A stretch of DNA of 64,000 bases from JAGQIB01 sp041393395 (lineage in GTDB: Bacteria; ARS69): contig JAWKKG010000002.1 in the NCBI GenBank assembly GCA_041393395.1, positions 62,001 through 126,000 on the forward strand, read 5' to 3'. A program made the translations under genes and the position numbers. Numbering within the stretch: the first letter of the stretch is position 1; each line of letters starts with the position of its first letter. The notes under the pieces are model-generated. The model saw only the letters and a program-made list of their open reading frames with translations, was not told the DNA's origin and did no database searches. Shown here piece by piece: positions 49,404 to 57,873 of this stretch.

Positions 49404-52028
49404 TTGCGCGCGCGCATCCGCCTGTCCCTGCTGCTGCTCCCGGCCCTGTGGTTCGCGTCGCCCGCGCCGATCGCCCGCGCCGGCGCCCCGCCCGTGTGGA
49501 ACCGCGAGATCGACGGCACGATCTTCGACGCCTTCGGCCCGGTCGGCGGGGCGTGGCTCGGCGGTCTCGACCGCGCGCGCCCCCAGTTCGTGGACATCGA
49601 CGCCGACTCGGACCCCGATCTGTTCGTGGCGGAGGAGGACGGTCGTCTTCGCTTCTACCGGAACGACGGCACGGCAGGCGCCCCGTCCTTCCGCTTCATC
49701 ACCGACGACTACTCCGGGAAGCACGAGTTCTACTTCACCCGCTTCGTGGACATCGATGCCGACGGCGACCAGGATCTCCTCGTGGAGGCGCCCGCGTTCG
49801 AGGAGGAAGGCCCGGACGGCAACGTCGCGCTGCGACCGGGCGGTTTCCTGTACCGGAACGAGGGGACGCCCCTGGAACCGGAGTGGGTGCTCGATTCCCC
49901 GCGCGGGGACGGCTATTTCGCCGACGAGAACGGCTTGCCGATCGGATTCGACACGACGGCGCCGGACTTCGTGGATCTCGAGGGAGACGGCGACCCGGAC
50001 CTGCTGATGGGCGTGGCGACCGGCGCGATCATCCTGTACCGCAACGTGGGCACGCCGACCGCGCCCGCGTTCCGCTACGAGACGAGCTCGTACCAGGACG
50101 TGTTGATCATCTTCGGGGCGTGCAACCCGGAGTTCGCGGATCCCGTCACGCTCGGCGACTGGTGGCGGAGCCAGGGGCCGACGCCGCGGCACGGGTTCAT
50201 GCTGTTCAGCTTCTTCGACGTGGATGCCGACTCGCGCCCCGATCTGTTCGTGGGCGACTCGAACAACTCGAACGTCTACTACTTCACGAACGTCGGTGGC
50301 TCGCCGGACCCGAACTTCCAGTGCGTGAGCGAGTCGTTCCTTCCGGATTCCACCGGTGGACCGGGGCTGTTCTCGCGGCAACTCGTGAGCGCGTTCGAGG
50401 ATCTGGACGGGGACGGCGATGCGGACTGCGTCGTGGGGGCCGGGGTGGAGGTCACCACGCCGGTCACGCTGTGGCAGTTCCGGAACGACGGATCGTCGAC
50501 GGTTCCGAACTACCGGTTCGTGACGTCGCGTTATCTCGACGAGTTCGATCTCGGGCGGCGTACCGCACCGCTCCTCGCCGACTTCGAAGTCGATGGGCGC
50601 CTCGATCTGTACGTCGGCATCGAGAGTGAGCAGTACATCTCGCAGTACGGCAACATCGGCACGGCCACGGATCCGCAGTTCGCGTTGTTCGAGGAGGCCT
50701 GGCGACCGATGCCGTTGACGAGCGCGATCACTCCGGAGAGTGCGGATCTCGACTCGGACGGCGATCTCGACCTGTTCGTGGGCGTGAGCAGCGGAGCCGT
50801 GCGCTGGTTCCGGAACGAAGGCCCGCCTGCCTCGCCGGCATTCGTGGAGGTCACCACCGACTCGGCGTTCGGAGAGCCGTCGTCCAAGCGGATCCGCCGC
50901 GCGACGCGGCAGCAGGCGACGCCGCGCTTCCTCGACGAGGACGCGGACGGCGACCTCGATCTCCTGGTGGGTCGCTGGCAGTCCGGTCAGGACGGCAACG
51001 CCACGATCCTGCTGTTCCGGAACGACGGCACGCCCTCCGTTCCCGACCTCGTGCTCGCGAGCGAGGACTGGCGGGGACTCGGGCCGTTCGGTCGCTCCGT
51101 GGCGCCGGCGCTCGGCGACCTCGACGGCGACTCGGATCTCGACCTGGTCGTGGGACTCGCCGATGGTACGGTTCGCGGCTACCGGAACGTGGGCACGCCG
51201 GCACATGCGCAGTTCGTGCCGGACGGCGCGCCCGCGCTCGATGTGGGGCGCGACGCCACTCCCTACCTGGCCGACATCGACGCCGACGGCGATCTGGATC
51301 TGTTCTGCGGCGAGACGGGGGGCGGCGTGAACTTCTTCCGGAACGAAGCCGCCGCGAACGCGAACCCCACGCCCTTCGTGCTCACGACTCCCGTGGTGGA
51401 CGCGGAAGTGAACGGACGCCAGCCGGTGGAGTTCACGTGGGAGGCGTCGAGCGACCCGGACGCGCGCGCGCCGGTGACGTACGAGCTCCGGTTCGCTCTC
51501 TCTCCCGACGCGCCGCCGGCCCAGTGGCGGACGTATCCCGGCCTCACGGAGCCGCGCGCGTCGATCGTGCTGCACGAGGGGGCGTTCCGCTATCAGGAGA
51601 GCTTCTGGTGGACCGTCGTGGCCACGGACGGCGTCGCCGACGCGCCGACCCCGGAATGGCGTCGCGGGCGACACGCCACCTGGGACTCGATCCACGGGGA
51701 GATCCCGGGCGACCAGGAGCCGCGGGACTTTTCGCATCCGGAGCGTTCGTTCGCGTTCGCCGTGGGGCGTGCCGCGCCGAATCCCTCGCGCGAGGGCGTG
51801 TCGATCGCGCTCACCCTGCCGAGCCCGGGGCGCGTGGTCGCGCGCGTCTACGATCTCCTCGGGCGGCGCGTCGCCACGATCACCGATACGGATCTCGCGG
51901 CCGGCCCGCACGTGATCGAGTGGGACGGCCGCACCGAGAACGGAACGTTCGCGGGGGCCGGCGTGTACACGTGCCGCGTGCGCTGGGGGCGTGAGCTCGT
52001 TTCACGTCGCATCGTGCGGACTCGTTGA
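49404..52028 (+). CDS. Secreted FG-GAP/VCBS-repeat protein with FlgD-like C-terminal domain
   Basis: 874 residues. Signal peptide at 1-26 (LSLLLLPALWFASPAPIARA). Residues about 45-650 contain at least nine VCBS/FG-GAP-type repeats with Asp-rich calcium loops: FVDIDADSDPDLFVAEEDGRL, FVDIDADGDQDLLVE, FEDLDGDGDADCVVG, LGDLDGDSDLDLVVG, ending with FRNDG or YRNVG. A fibronectin-like domain (VVDAEVNGRQPVEFTWEASSD) follows. The last 85 residues are the FlgD-like Ig domain (AAPNPSREGVSIALTL, ARVYDLLGRRVATIT, GAGVYTCRVRW) ending RIVRTR. The start is TTG at 49404, with GAGGAA upstream; the much longer open frame before it is noise. Likely a calcium-bound surface protein. Confidence 0.85.
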   Translation: MRARIRLSLLLLPALWFASPAPIARAGAPPVWNREIDGTIFDAFGPVGGAWLGGLDRARPQFVDIDADSDPDLFVAEEDGRLRFYRNDGTAGAPSFRFITDDYSGKHEFYFTRFVDIDADGDQDLLVEAPAFEEEGPDGNVALRPGGFLYRNEGTPLEPEWVLDSPRGDGYFADENGLPIGFDTTAPDFVDLEGDGDPDLLMGVATGAIILYRNVGTPTAPAFRYETSSYQDVLIIFGACNPEFADPVTLGDWWRSQGPTPRHGFMLFSFFDVDADSRPDLFVGDSNNSNVYYFTNVGGSPDPNFQCVSESFLPDSTGGPGLFSRQLVSAFEDLDGDGDADCVVGAGVEVTTPVTLWQFRNDGSSTVPNYRFVTSRYLDEFDLGRRTAPLLADFEVDGRLDLYVGIESEQYISQYGNIGTATDPQFALFEEAWRPMPLTSAITPESADLDSDGDLDLFVGVSSGAVRWFRNEGPPASPAFVEVTTDSAFGEPSSKRIRRATRQQATPRFLDEDADGDLDLLVGRWQSGQDGNATILLFRNDGTPSVPDLVLASEDWRGLGPFGRSVAPALGDLDGDSDLDLVVGLADGTVRGYRNVGTPAHAQFVPDGAPALDVGRDATPYLADIDADGDLDLFCGETGGGVNFFRNEAAANANPTPFVLTTPVVDAEVNGRQPVEFTWEASSDPDARAPVTYELRFALSPDAPPAQWRTYPGLTEPRASIVLHEGAFRYQESFWWTVVATDGVADAPTPEWRRGRHATWDSIHGEIPGDQEPRDFSHPERSFAFAVGRAAPNPSREGVSIALTLPSPGRVVARVYDLLGRRVATITDTDLAAGPHVIEWDGRTENGTFAGAGVYTCRVRWGRELVSRRIVRTR

Positions 52029-52047
52029 GTCCGCGGCGCGGACGGCC

Positions 52048-52743
52048 TCAGGCGCGTTCCGGCAGGAGTCGCGACAACTCGGACAGCGCCCGCAGGCGCG
52101 GATAGTCGCCCCCGACGCCGATGTCGAGCGGGTCGAGCAGCACCGGACGCAGTCCCGCGCGCCGCGCGCCCACGACGTCGACGGCCGGAAAATCGCCGAC
52201 GTAGATCGCGCTCTCGGCGTCCGCCGCCATCCGCTCGAGCGCCAGGGCGAAGATGCGCGGATCCGGCTTCTCGATACCGACGACCTGCGAATCCACGATG
52301 ACCTCGAAGTGCCGCGCGAGACCGACGTCTTCGAGCAGCGGTTCCACTCGTCCGTCCGAGTTCGAGACGACGCCGAGGCGGTAGCCGCGTTCCGCGAGTT
52401 CCACGAGGATCGCGTCCGTGCCGGGGAGCACGCGCCGCCAGAGATGCTCCGTCCGGTGGACCTCGAACATCGCTTCCCGGAGCGACGCGAGGCGTGCCGC
52501 CTCCACCCCGAGCTCCCGGAAGATCGACGTCACGTATCCGGCCCACCGATCGGCGTCCGAGGTCCCGGCCGGGGCGAGGTACATCTCCCGGCGGGCGGCG
52601 GCCTCGGCCTCCTCGACGTCGGTCGCCGGCCGCGAGAGGCCGTGCTCCTCCAGGATCGAGCCGGCGCGCGCGAGATCGACCCAGGTGAGCGTGTTGCCCA
52701 CGTCGAAGAGGATTGTCGCCACGCCGGGAATCCGGTTATTCAA
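52048..52743 (-). CDS. HAD-superfamily hydrolase
   Basis: 231 residues, haloacid-dehalogenase-like phosphatase. Motif I reads ILFDVGNTLTWVD (nucleophile Asp; DVGNT form), motif II VVSNSDGR, motif III Lys in GIEKPDPRIF, motif IV YVGDFPAVDVVGARRAG. The cap is inserted after motif I (residues about 20-95, subfamily IA). Substrate unknown; phosphoglycolate-like or nucleotide phosphatases are typical. Start is TTG at 52743, with GGAGG 5 nt upstream; it is divergent from the pseudokinase gene 54 nt away. Confidence 0.87.
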   Translation of the reverse strand: MNNRIPGVATILFDVGNTLTWVDLARAGSILEEHGLSRPATDVEEAEAAARREMYLAPAGTSDADRWAGYVTSIFRELGVEAARLASLREAMFEVHRTEHLWRRVLPGTDAILVELAERGYRLGVVSNSDGRVEPLLEDVGLARHFEVIVDSQVVGIEKPDPRIFALALERMAADAESAIYVGDFPAVDVVGARRAGLRPVLLDPLDIGVGGDYPRLRALSELSRLLPERA

Positions 52744-52797
52744 GGGAGCCTCCGAAAAGAGGGCAGCTTGCCTGAGAGCCCGGGAGCTTCGCAAGGA

Positions 52798-53634
52798 ATG
52801 CTCGACGACCACGAGATCCTCGAACGAACCGAGATCGCCGGGGGCGGGCTCGACGTCCTCGCGCGCGATGCGGAGGGACGGGAGGTCCGCCTGTGGCTCG
52901 GCTGCGAGGGCTCCGCCGGGCTGGATCTCGAACCACTGAAGGCCGCGCTCGCGCGCGTGTACCACTCCAGTCTGCCGCGCGTCCTCGCCGCCGAGACGCA
53001 CGACGGTCGAGCGGCGCTGAGATTCGAGAGCTACCGGGGACGTCGCCTCACGGACCGGATCGCGGAGGGACCGCTCGCGGCGCCGGAGGCGATCGACATC
53101 GTGCGGGCGGCGGCAGCGGCGCTCGTGAAAGCCCACGCGAAGGGGGTGGAGCACGGCGGCATCACCGCCGCCGACATCCTCCTGGCGGACGACGGCCGGA
53201 CGCTGCTGCTGCACACGGGCTTCGGCCCGTGGCTCGGCGACCGACCGCCGCGCGCCCCCGGCGAGGCCGCCGCCGTGCCGGGAGCGGGCGACGTCTTCGC
53301 GCTGTCGCGCGTCCTCATCCAGGCCCTGGAAGGCGCGGATCCGTTCCCGGGAGCCGAGCCTTCGCCCCCGCGCGACGAGGCGAGTTTCGATCCGGCGCTG
53401 CCGCAAGGTCTCCGTCGTCTGCTGGCCCGCGCCGTGGCGCCGGACGCCGCACGCCGGATGGTGCGGGCGGAGGAGCTCGCCGGCGACCTCGGCGTCATGC
53501 GGGCTTCCTGGGACTCGATGTTCGCGCCCCCGGCCTCGCCGGGCGATGCCTGGCGGGGGGTCCTGGTCCGGGTCGGCCTCGCGGCCGCCGTCGTGCTGGG
53601 GGCGTGGGCGGCCTTTCGGGCCCTCTGGCACTGA
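52798..53634 (+). CDS. Membrane-anchored pseudokinase (Ser/Thr kinase fold)
   Basis: 278 residues. The layout of a bacterial Hanks-type kinase C-lobe is visible: DIVRAAAAALVKAHAKGVEHGG, DILLADDGRTLLLHTGFG, GDVFALSRVLIQALEGADPF (helix F), and the helix near LPQGLRRLLARAVAPDAARR. The catalytic elements are lost: HRD is HGG (119-121), the Asn of the catalytic loop is Asp, DFG is TGF at 140-142, and no VAIK lysine or Gly-rich loop is seen. A single C-terminal membrane segment (about 256-275) anchors it with the kinase fold in the cytosol. It is likely a scaffold or ligand-binding regulator. ATG at 52798. Confidence 0.68.
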   Translation: MLDDHEILERTEIAGGGLDVLARDAEGREVRLWLGCEGSAGLDLEPLKAALARVYHSSLPRVLAAETHDGRAALRFESYRGRRLTDRIAEGPLAAPEAIDIVRAAAAALVKAHAKGVEHGGITAADILLADDGRTLLLHTGFGPWLGDRPPRAPGEAAAVPGAGDVFALSRVLIQALEGADPFPGAEPSPPRDEASFDPALPQGLRRLLARAVAPDAARRMVRAEELAGDLGVMRASWDSMFAPPASPGDAWRGVLVRVGLAAAVVLGAWAAFRALWH

Positions 53635-53643
53635 TTTTCGCGG

Positions 53644-53672
53644 TTGACGCCCCGGAGGGCGGGTTTCATGAT
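53644..53672 (+). promoter_or_regulatory. Promoter of the histone gene
   Basis: TTGACG (53644-53649), 17-nt spacer, CATGAT (53667-53672). The -35 is 5/6 to consensus. The start codon lies 75 nt downstream. Confidence 0.5.
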
Positions 53673-53746
53673 GCCGCGCGAGAAGGCCCGGGGGGGTCTT
53701 CCGCAGAATTCACGCCTCTCGCGGGCCGATTTTCAGGAGATTTCCC

Positions 53747-53923
53747 GTGGCCGATATCCTCGTCGTCCAGTCGAAGATTCGCGACATGATCAAGGCTCAG
53801 GGTTGCTCGACGAGCGCCGAGGCCGTCGACGCCCTTTCGGCCGAGGTGACTCGGATCGTGAAGAAGGCGATCGAGCGCACGAAGGCCAACGGTCGCAAGA
53901 CCGTGAAGGGTCAGGACATCTAG
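53747..53923 (+). CDS. Single-domain bacterial histone (Bd0055-like)
   Basis: 58 residues: begins MADILVVQSKIRDMIKAQGC and ends KANGRKTVKGQDI. The helix-strand-helix-strand-helix layout with VVQSKIRDMIK, an Ala/Val-rich central helix (AEAVDALSAEVTRIVKKAIERTKA) and the closing RKTVKGQDI matches the minimal histone fold of the bacterial histones described for Bdellovibrio, which is related to archaeal histones. It is short, basic and predicted to dimerise and bind DNA. GTG at 53747 has AGGAGA 6 nt upstream. It stands alone, with its own promoter and a following hairpin. Too short for usual gene-size cutoffs. The alternative reading as a CBFA/DUF1931-type protein is the same fold. Confidence 0.8.
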   Translation: MADILVVQSKIRDMIKAQGCSTSAEAVDALSAEVTRIVKKAIERTKANGRKTVKGQDI

Positions 53924-53948
53924 TCCACGGTTCGCATCCGTTCGGTCG

Positions 53949-53974
53949 GGGGGAGGCGGATCGTCGCCTCTCCC
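53949..53974. terminator. Hairpin between histone and rlmN genes (possibly bidirectional)
   Basis: GGGGGAGGCG (53949-53958) pairs with CGCCTCTCCC (53965-53974), one G-U, 6-nt loop. It lies between two convergent genes. No T-run on either side. Confidence 0.45.
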
Positions 53975-53989
53975 GGCTGACCGAGCCCG

Positions 53990-55063
53990 TCAGTCGGCCG
54001 CCCGGGGTTCCGGAGCGGCCTTTTTCGTGTCCGCAAGGACCTCGGTCCGGAGCTGGCCGCAGGCGGCGGCGATGTCCGGACCCATGCTCCAGCGCACCGT
54101 GACGACCGGCGCGTTCGGCCAGACCCACTGGGCGAAGCGATCGACGTCTTCCACGCTCGGCCGCTCCAGGCTCTCCGACGCGCCGGGGTTGTACGGGATG
54201 ACGTTGATCTTGAACGGGCCGCCCCGGAGCATCTTCCCGAGACGATCCGCGTCTTCCCGACGGTCGTTCACCCCTTTGAGCAGCACGTACTCCATCGTCG
54301 CCCGCGTGCCGGTCCGTTCGGCGTAGGTCCGGGCGGCGGCGACGAGCTCGCGGAGGCCGACCTTCGCGGCCTTCGGCATGAGTCGCTCCCGCAGCTCCTG
54401 GGTCGTCGCGTTCAGGGAGACCGCGAGCTTCACCCCGAGCCCGGAGTCCTGCAGCTTGCGCAGACCGGCCAGGGCGCCCGCGGTGGAAACGGTGATCCGC
54501 TTCGCGCCGAGTCGAAGCCCGAGCGGGTCCGTCAGGCGGCGGCACGCCTCGATCACGGCTTCGGCGTTGTGCAGCGGCTCTCCCATGCCCATGAAGACGA
54601 TGTTCGTCCGCACGCTTCGATCGCGGATCTCGCGCCACAGCGGGAGGACCTGCCCCACGATCTCCGCCGGGGTGAGGTTGCGGGTGAAGCCCATGCGTCC
54701 CGTCTGGCAGAAGACGCAATCGAGCGTGCAGCCGATCTGCGACGAGATGCACATCGTGACCCGCCGCTGCGTGGGCATGAGCACGGACTCCACCGATCCC
54801 CCTCCGGGGAGCGCGAAGAGCCACTTGCTGGATCCGTCGACCTGGCTCTGCCGGCGGGTCACCACCGGGAGCGCGCCGATCTCGAAGTCCCGGGCGAGCT
54901 CGGAGCGGAGCTCGCGCGAAAGGTCCGTCATCTCCTCGATGTCCTCGACGGCCTTGTCGTACAGCCACCGGGCGATCTGCCGGTAGCGATACGCCGGCAG
55001 GCCCCGTTGCAGGACGGCGGCCTCCAGCTCCGGGAAGGGCAGTTCGCGCAGGTCGGTCTTCAA
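53990..55063 (-). CDS. rlmN: 23S rRNA/tRNA adenine-C2 methyltransferase RlmN
   Basis: 357 residues. Radical-SAM enzyme that methylates C2 of adenosine in 23S rRNA and tRNA. The cluster motif is CTLDCVFC (112-119), preceded by the family ITMCISSQIG-like stretch TMCISSQIG. Further motifs: NIVFMGMGEPLHNAEAV, RITVSTAGALAGLRKL, LAVSLNATTQELRERLMP, EYVLLKGVNDR, INVIPYNPG, and the methyl-carrying C-terminal Cys in AAACGQL. N-terminal helical domain is full. The start is TTG at 55063; the ribosome site is weak, but no better start is seen near. Confidence 0.95.
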   Translation of the reverse strand: MKTDLRELPFPELEAAVLQRGLPAYRYRQIARWLYDKAVEDIEEMTDLSRELRSELARDFEIGALPVVTRRQSQVDGSSKWLFALPGGGSVESVLMPTQRRVTMCISSQIGCTLDCVFCQTGRMGFTRNLTPAEIVGQVLPLWREIRDRSVRTNIVFMGMGEPLHNAEAVIEACRRLTDPLGLRLGAKRITVSTAGALAGLRKLQDSGLGVKLAVSLNATTQELRERLMPKAAKVGLRELVAAARTYAERTGTRATMEYVLLKGVNDRREDADRLGKMLRGGPFKINVIPYNPGASESLERPSVEDVDRFAQWVWPNAPVVTVRWSMGPDIAAACGQLRTEVLADTKKAAPEPRAAD

Positions 55064-55083
55064 TCCACTGGTCCCCTGGACGG

Positions 55084-55112
55084 TTGCGGCCCGTTGCGGA
55101 CCGGCCTATTTT
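55084..55112 (+). promoter_or_regulatory. Promoter of the 55187 lipoprotein gene
   Basis: TTGCGG (55084-55089), 17-nt spacer, TATTTT (55107-55112), an AT-rich island in a GC-rich gap. Confidence 0.5.
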
Positions 55113-55186
55113 TCAGATCCCCATTCGAACGGGCGAGGGTATCGGCCCGAGGCGTTCCGGGACAAGCCCCGGCCGGAGGCGCGCGA

Positions 55187-55990
55187 ATGAGCTCGGACCG
55201 GAGACGGGTGGCGATCGCGTTTCTCGGGCTCTTGAGCCTGGTCGCGGTGTCTTGTGCCGGCTCCGGGGCGGGCTCCGGCGCCCGGCCCGCCACGACCCCG
55301 GGGGATGCCCGCCGCGCCGCCCGCGAGCGCCTTCTCGCGGGGCTGGACACGTTCCAGATCGCCGGCTCGGTCCGCACGGAGGAGGGAATCCTCCTGCCCG
55401 AGACGATCCGCGTCGAGATCCGTCACGAGGTGTGCGTGGAGACTCGTGCTCCCGGCTCCCGCTTCTGGTCGCTCGAGTACGACACCTGCTACGTCTTCGT
55501 CGCGGCCGACACGCTCGACCCCCGCGGCGAGTACGAGATCAGCGTGCCGCTGTTGCGCCCCGAGAAGAACTACGAAACAAGCACGGCCGCCGGCGACGTC
55601 CGGCTGGTTCCGCGCGGACCGGTGTCGTTCCTCGCCGAGTCCGACGCGGGCTGGCAGCACCAGGAGACGTTCACCACGACCCGCACCCAGCGTCGCGATC
55701 TCGTCATGACACTCGAACGCCAGCCCTGGCGGGTGGTGTCGGATCGGGCGGAGATCCGCGAGCGTCCGGATCCCGCGGCGGAGCTGCTCTCGGTCTGTCC
55801 GTTCGGGACGGCGGTGGCGGTCTTCCGGTTCCATGGAGGCTGGGCGGAGTGCATCCGCGACAATCGGATCGTGGGTTGGGTCGAGGTGCAGCATCTCGGC
55901 ACCGACGCCGAGTACCGGAGCGCGCGCGACGCTAGGACAGGGCCGGAGATCCGGAGACTCGGCTCGGATGACGGGGAAGGTGGATCGTGA
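55187..55990 (+). CDS. Lipoprotein with C-terminal SH3b-like domain
   Basis: 267 residues. Signal peptide with lipobox AVSC (lipid Cys about 23), followed by a Gly/Ser linker. The central part (about 45-190) is beta-rich and unassigned, with a Cys pair (EVCVETR and YDTCYVFV). Residues about 185-235 (WRVVSDRAEIRERPDPAAELLSVCPFGTAVAVFRFHGGWAECI) fit a bacterial SH3 domain, which often binds peptidoglycan or peptides. ATG at 55187 has CCGGAGG upstream. The 3' end overlaps the convergent histidine kinase gene by 59 nt, so the two coding sequences share their last codons in opposite sense. Confidence 0.75.
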   Translation: MSSDRRRVAIAFLGLLSLVAVSCAGSGAGSGARPATTPGDARRAARERLLAGLDTFQIAGSVRTEEGILLPETIRVEIRHEVCVETRAPGSRFWSLEYDTCYVFVAADTLDPRGEYEISVPLLRPEKNYETSTAAGDVRLVPRGPVSFLAESDAGWQHQETFTTTRTQRRDLVMTLERQPWRVVSDRAEIRERPDPAAELLSVCPFGTAVAVFRFHGGWAECIRDNRIVGWVEVQHLGTDAEYRSARDARTGPEIRRLGSDDGEGGS

Positions 55991-57743
55991 ACGTCGCTCC
56001 CTGACCGGGCTGCGACGCGACCTCGATCCGCCCGCCGTGGTTCTCCACGACGCGGTGACACACCGCGAGTCCGAACCCGTGCCCTTTTTCCTTCGTGGTG
56101 AAGTGCGGCTCGAAGATCCGGGAGCGCGCCCGCACGTCGACACCGGTGCCGTCGTCCTGCACGGAGATCCCGACCGAGTCGCCGCCCTCGAACGTGCGCA
56201 CGAGGATGGTGCCCTCGCCGCCGGTCTTGTCGTGGATCGCCTCCGCCGCGTTCGACAGCAGGTTCAGCACGACCTGTCGGATCTGCTGCGGGTCCGCGTG
56301 GAGGATCAGCGGCTCCGACGTTTCCTCCAGGCGCATCTCGATCCGGTCGAACCGGTTCTGCGGTTTGACGAAGTCGATCGTGGCGCGCAGGAGCGCGTTG
56401 AGGTCGAGCTCCTTCGGCGACGTCTCCTTGCGCGCGGACTCCAGCAGTCCGTCGGTGAGGAGACGCATGTCCGAGACCTGCGCCGCGATGATCGCGGCGC
56501 TGGCGCGGACCTTCTGCAACGCGCGCTCGTCCGCTCCGCGATCGATCGCCGCGAGGATGAGCTCCGCGCGACCACCGATCGCCATCAGGTAGTTGTTCAG
56601 CTCGTGCCCGATCTCGCCGGCCATCTCGCCCATGGCGCTCATCCGCTCGGAGGACACGAGCCGACGTTCCATGTTCTTGAGCGGAGTGATGTCCTTCGTG
56701 ACCTGGAGCAGCGCGGCGCGCTGGCCGTGGGCATCGAGGAGAACGGTGTGCGTGACGAGGAGATCGCTCTGGCGGCCGTCGGGTTGCCGGAGTCGCGCTT
56801 CCGTCACGATCGGCCCCTGGGCCTCGGTGATGTCGCGCAGCACGTCCTCTACGGTGCGGCCGTCGTCCGGGAACTCCGCGAGGTTGCGTCCCACGAAGTA
56901 TTCCGGCTTGATCCCGAAGATGTGCGTCGCGTGCGAGTTCGCCGAGACGATCGTGCCGTCCAGATCCGCGACCAGGATGCTCGCGCCGACGTTCTCGAGC
57001 ACGTTCGAGAGGTGGCGTCGCGTCTCCTCGATCTCGGCCGTCTTCGCGCGGACGCGCTCCGTGAGCTCGCGCTGGCTCGTGACCTGTCGGATCGTGACAT
57101 GGTGCAGTCGTTCGCGCAGGCGCTCGAACGCCGACGCGAGGCGATCGATCTCGACGTCGCCGCTCGGGTGGAAGCGCGCGTCGAGGTCGCCGTCGGCGAC
57201 CCGTTCCGAGGCGTCGCCGAGCTCGAGGATCGGCCCCACGATCCGGTTCACGAGCAAGCTGGTTCCGGCCACACCGAACGCGATCAGTCCGAGTGCCGTG
57301 ATCACGGCCCGCCAGCGACTCTCGTGTCTTGCGCCCGTCGCGCTCACCGACAGTGCCACCGAACCGAGTAGTGTCCCGTCCCGTCCGGTGATCGCGCGGC
57401 GTTCCGGCGTTTCGGCGGGACGACGTCCGTGCACGAAGAGCGCCCGCTCCGGCGATCGAACTTCCAGGAACCGGACCGACGGATCTTCGAGCAAGGGCGC
57501 CATCGCGGCCGCGAGTTCGCCCGCGTCACCCCCCGGAATGGCCCGCGCCGCGTTCGCCGCGGCGAGTGTGAGGAGGCTTTCCGCGAGCCGGTGGTTCGCC
57601 GCGTCGCCGTCGCGCTCCACGGCGATCACGAACAGCACCGAGAGGAGGGTCGTGGTCATCGCGATCAGGGCGGAGATGCCCAGGATCGCCTTGATCCGCA
57701 ACGTTCTCAGGGAGCGGCCGACGCCCCCGAAGCCATCCGTCAT
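55932..57743 (-). CDS. Sensor histidine kinase (HAMP-PAS-HisKA-HATPase)
   Basis: 603 residues. Two membrane segments (about 20-42 and 146-166) flank a periplasmic sensor region. HAMP at about 166-218, coiled coil, PAS at about 245-355 (VLENVGASILVADLDGTIVSAN). HisKA has the phospho-acceptor His380 in MAGEIGHELNNYL. HATPase boxes are VVLNLLSNAAEAI (N), QDDGTGVD (G1) and EKGHGFGLAVCHRVVENHGG (G2). No response regulator is adjacent, so it is an orphan kinase. ATG at 57743 with GAGGG upstream; long overlap with the lipoprotein gene at the 3' end. Confidence 0.9.
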   Translation of the reverse strand: MTDGFGGVGRSLRTLRIKAILGISALIAMTTTLLSVLFVIAVERDGDAANHRLAESLLTLAAANAARAIPGGDAGELAAAMAPLLEDPSVRFLEVRSPERALFVHGRRPAETPERRAITGRDGTLLGSVALSVSATGARHESRWRAVITALGLIAFGVAGTSLLVNRIVGPILELGDASERVADGDLDARFHPSGDVEIDRLASAFERLRERLHHVTIRQVTSQRELTERVRAKTAEIEETRRHLSNVLENVGASILVADLDGTIVSANSHATHIFGIKPEYFVGRNLAEFPDDGRTVEDVLRDITEAQGPIVTEARLRQPDGRQSDLLVTHTVLLDAHGQRAALLQVTKDITPLKNMERRLVSSERMSAMGEMAGEIGHELNNYLMAIGGRAELILAAIDRGADERALQKVRASAAIIAAQVSDMRLLTDGLLESARKETSPKELDLNALLRATIDFVKPQNRFDRIEMRLEETSEPLILHADPQQIRQVVLNLLSNAAEAIHDKTGGEGTILVRTFEGGDSVGISVQDDGTGVDVRARSRIFEPHFTTKEKGHGFGLAVCHRVVENHGGRIEVASQPGQGATFTIHLPRHPSRVSGSPALS

Positions 57744-57873
57744 TCGACCCTCTTGCGGGACCGGTCACGTCCATGACCGGCGGCGGGGGGGAATCCGAAC
57801 GGGCTTGCCCGGTTCGCCCCATTCGTAGACTTTCGACCTCCCGAGGAGGCCTCTTGAACGGAGGGAGGGCCCC

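Noticed and set aside
47232..52028. A 1598-residue plus-strand frame
   Set aside because: The first 724 codons run through two other genes and have Arg/Gly-rich shadow composition; the signal peptide begins at 49404.
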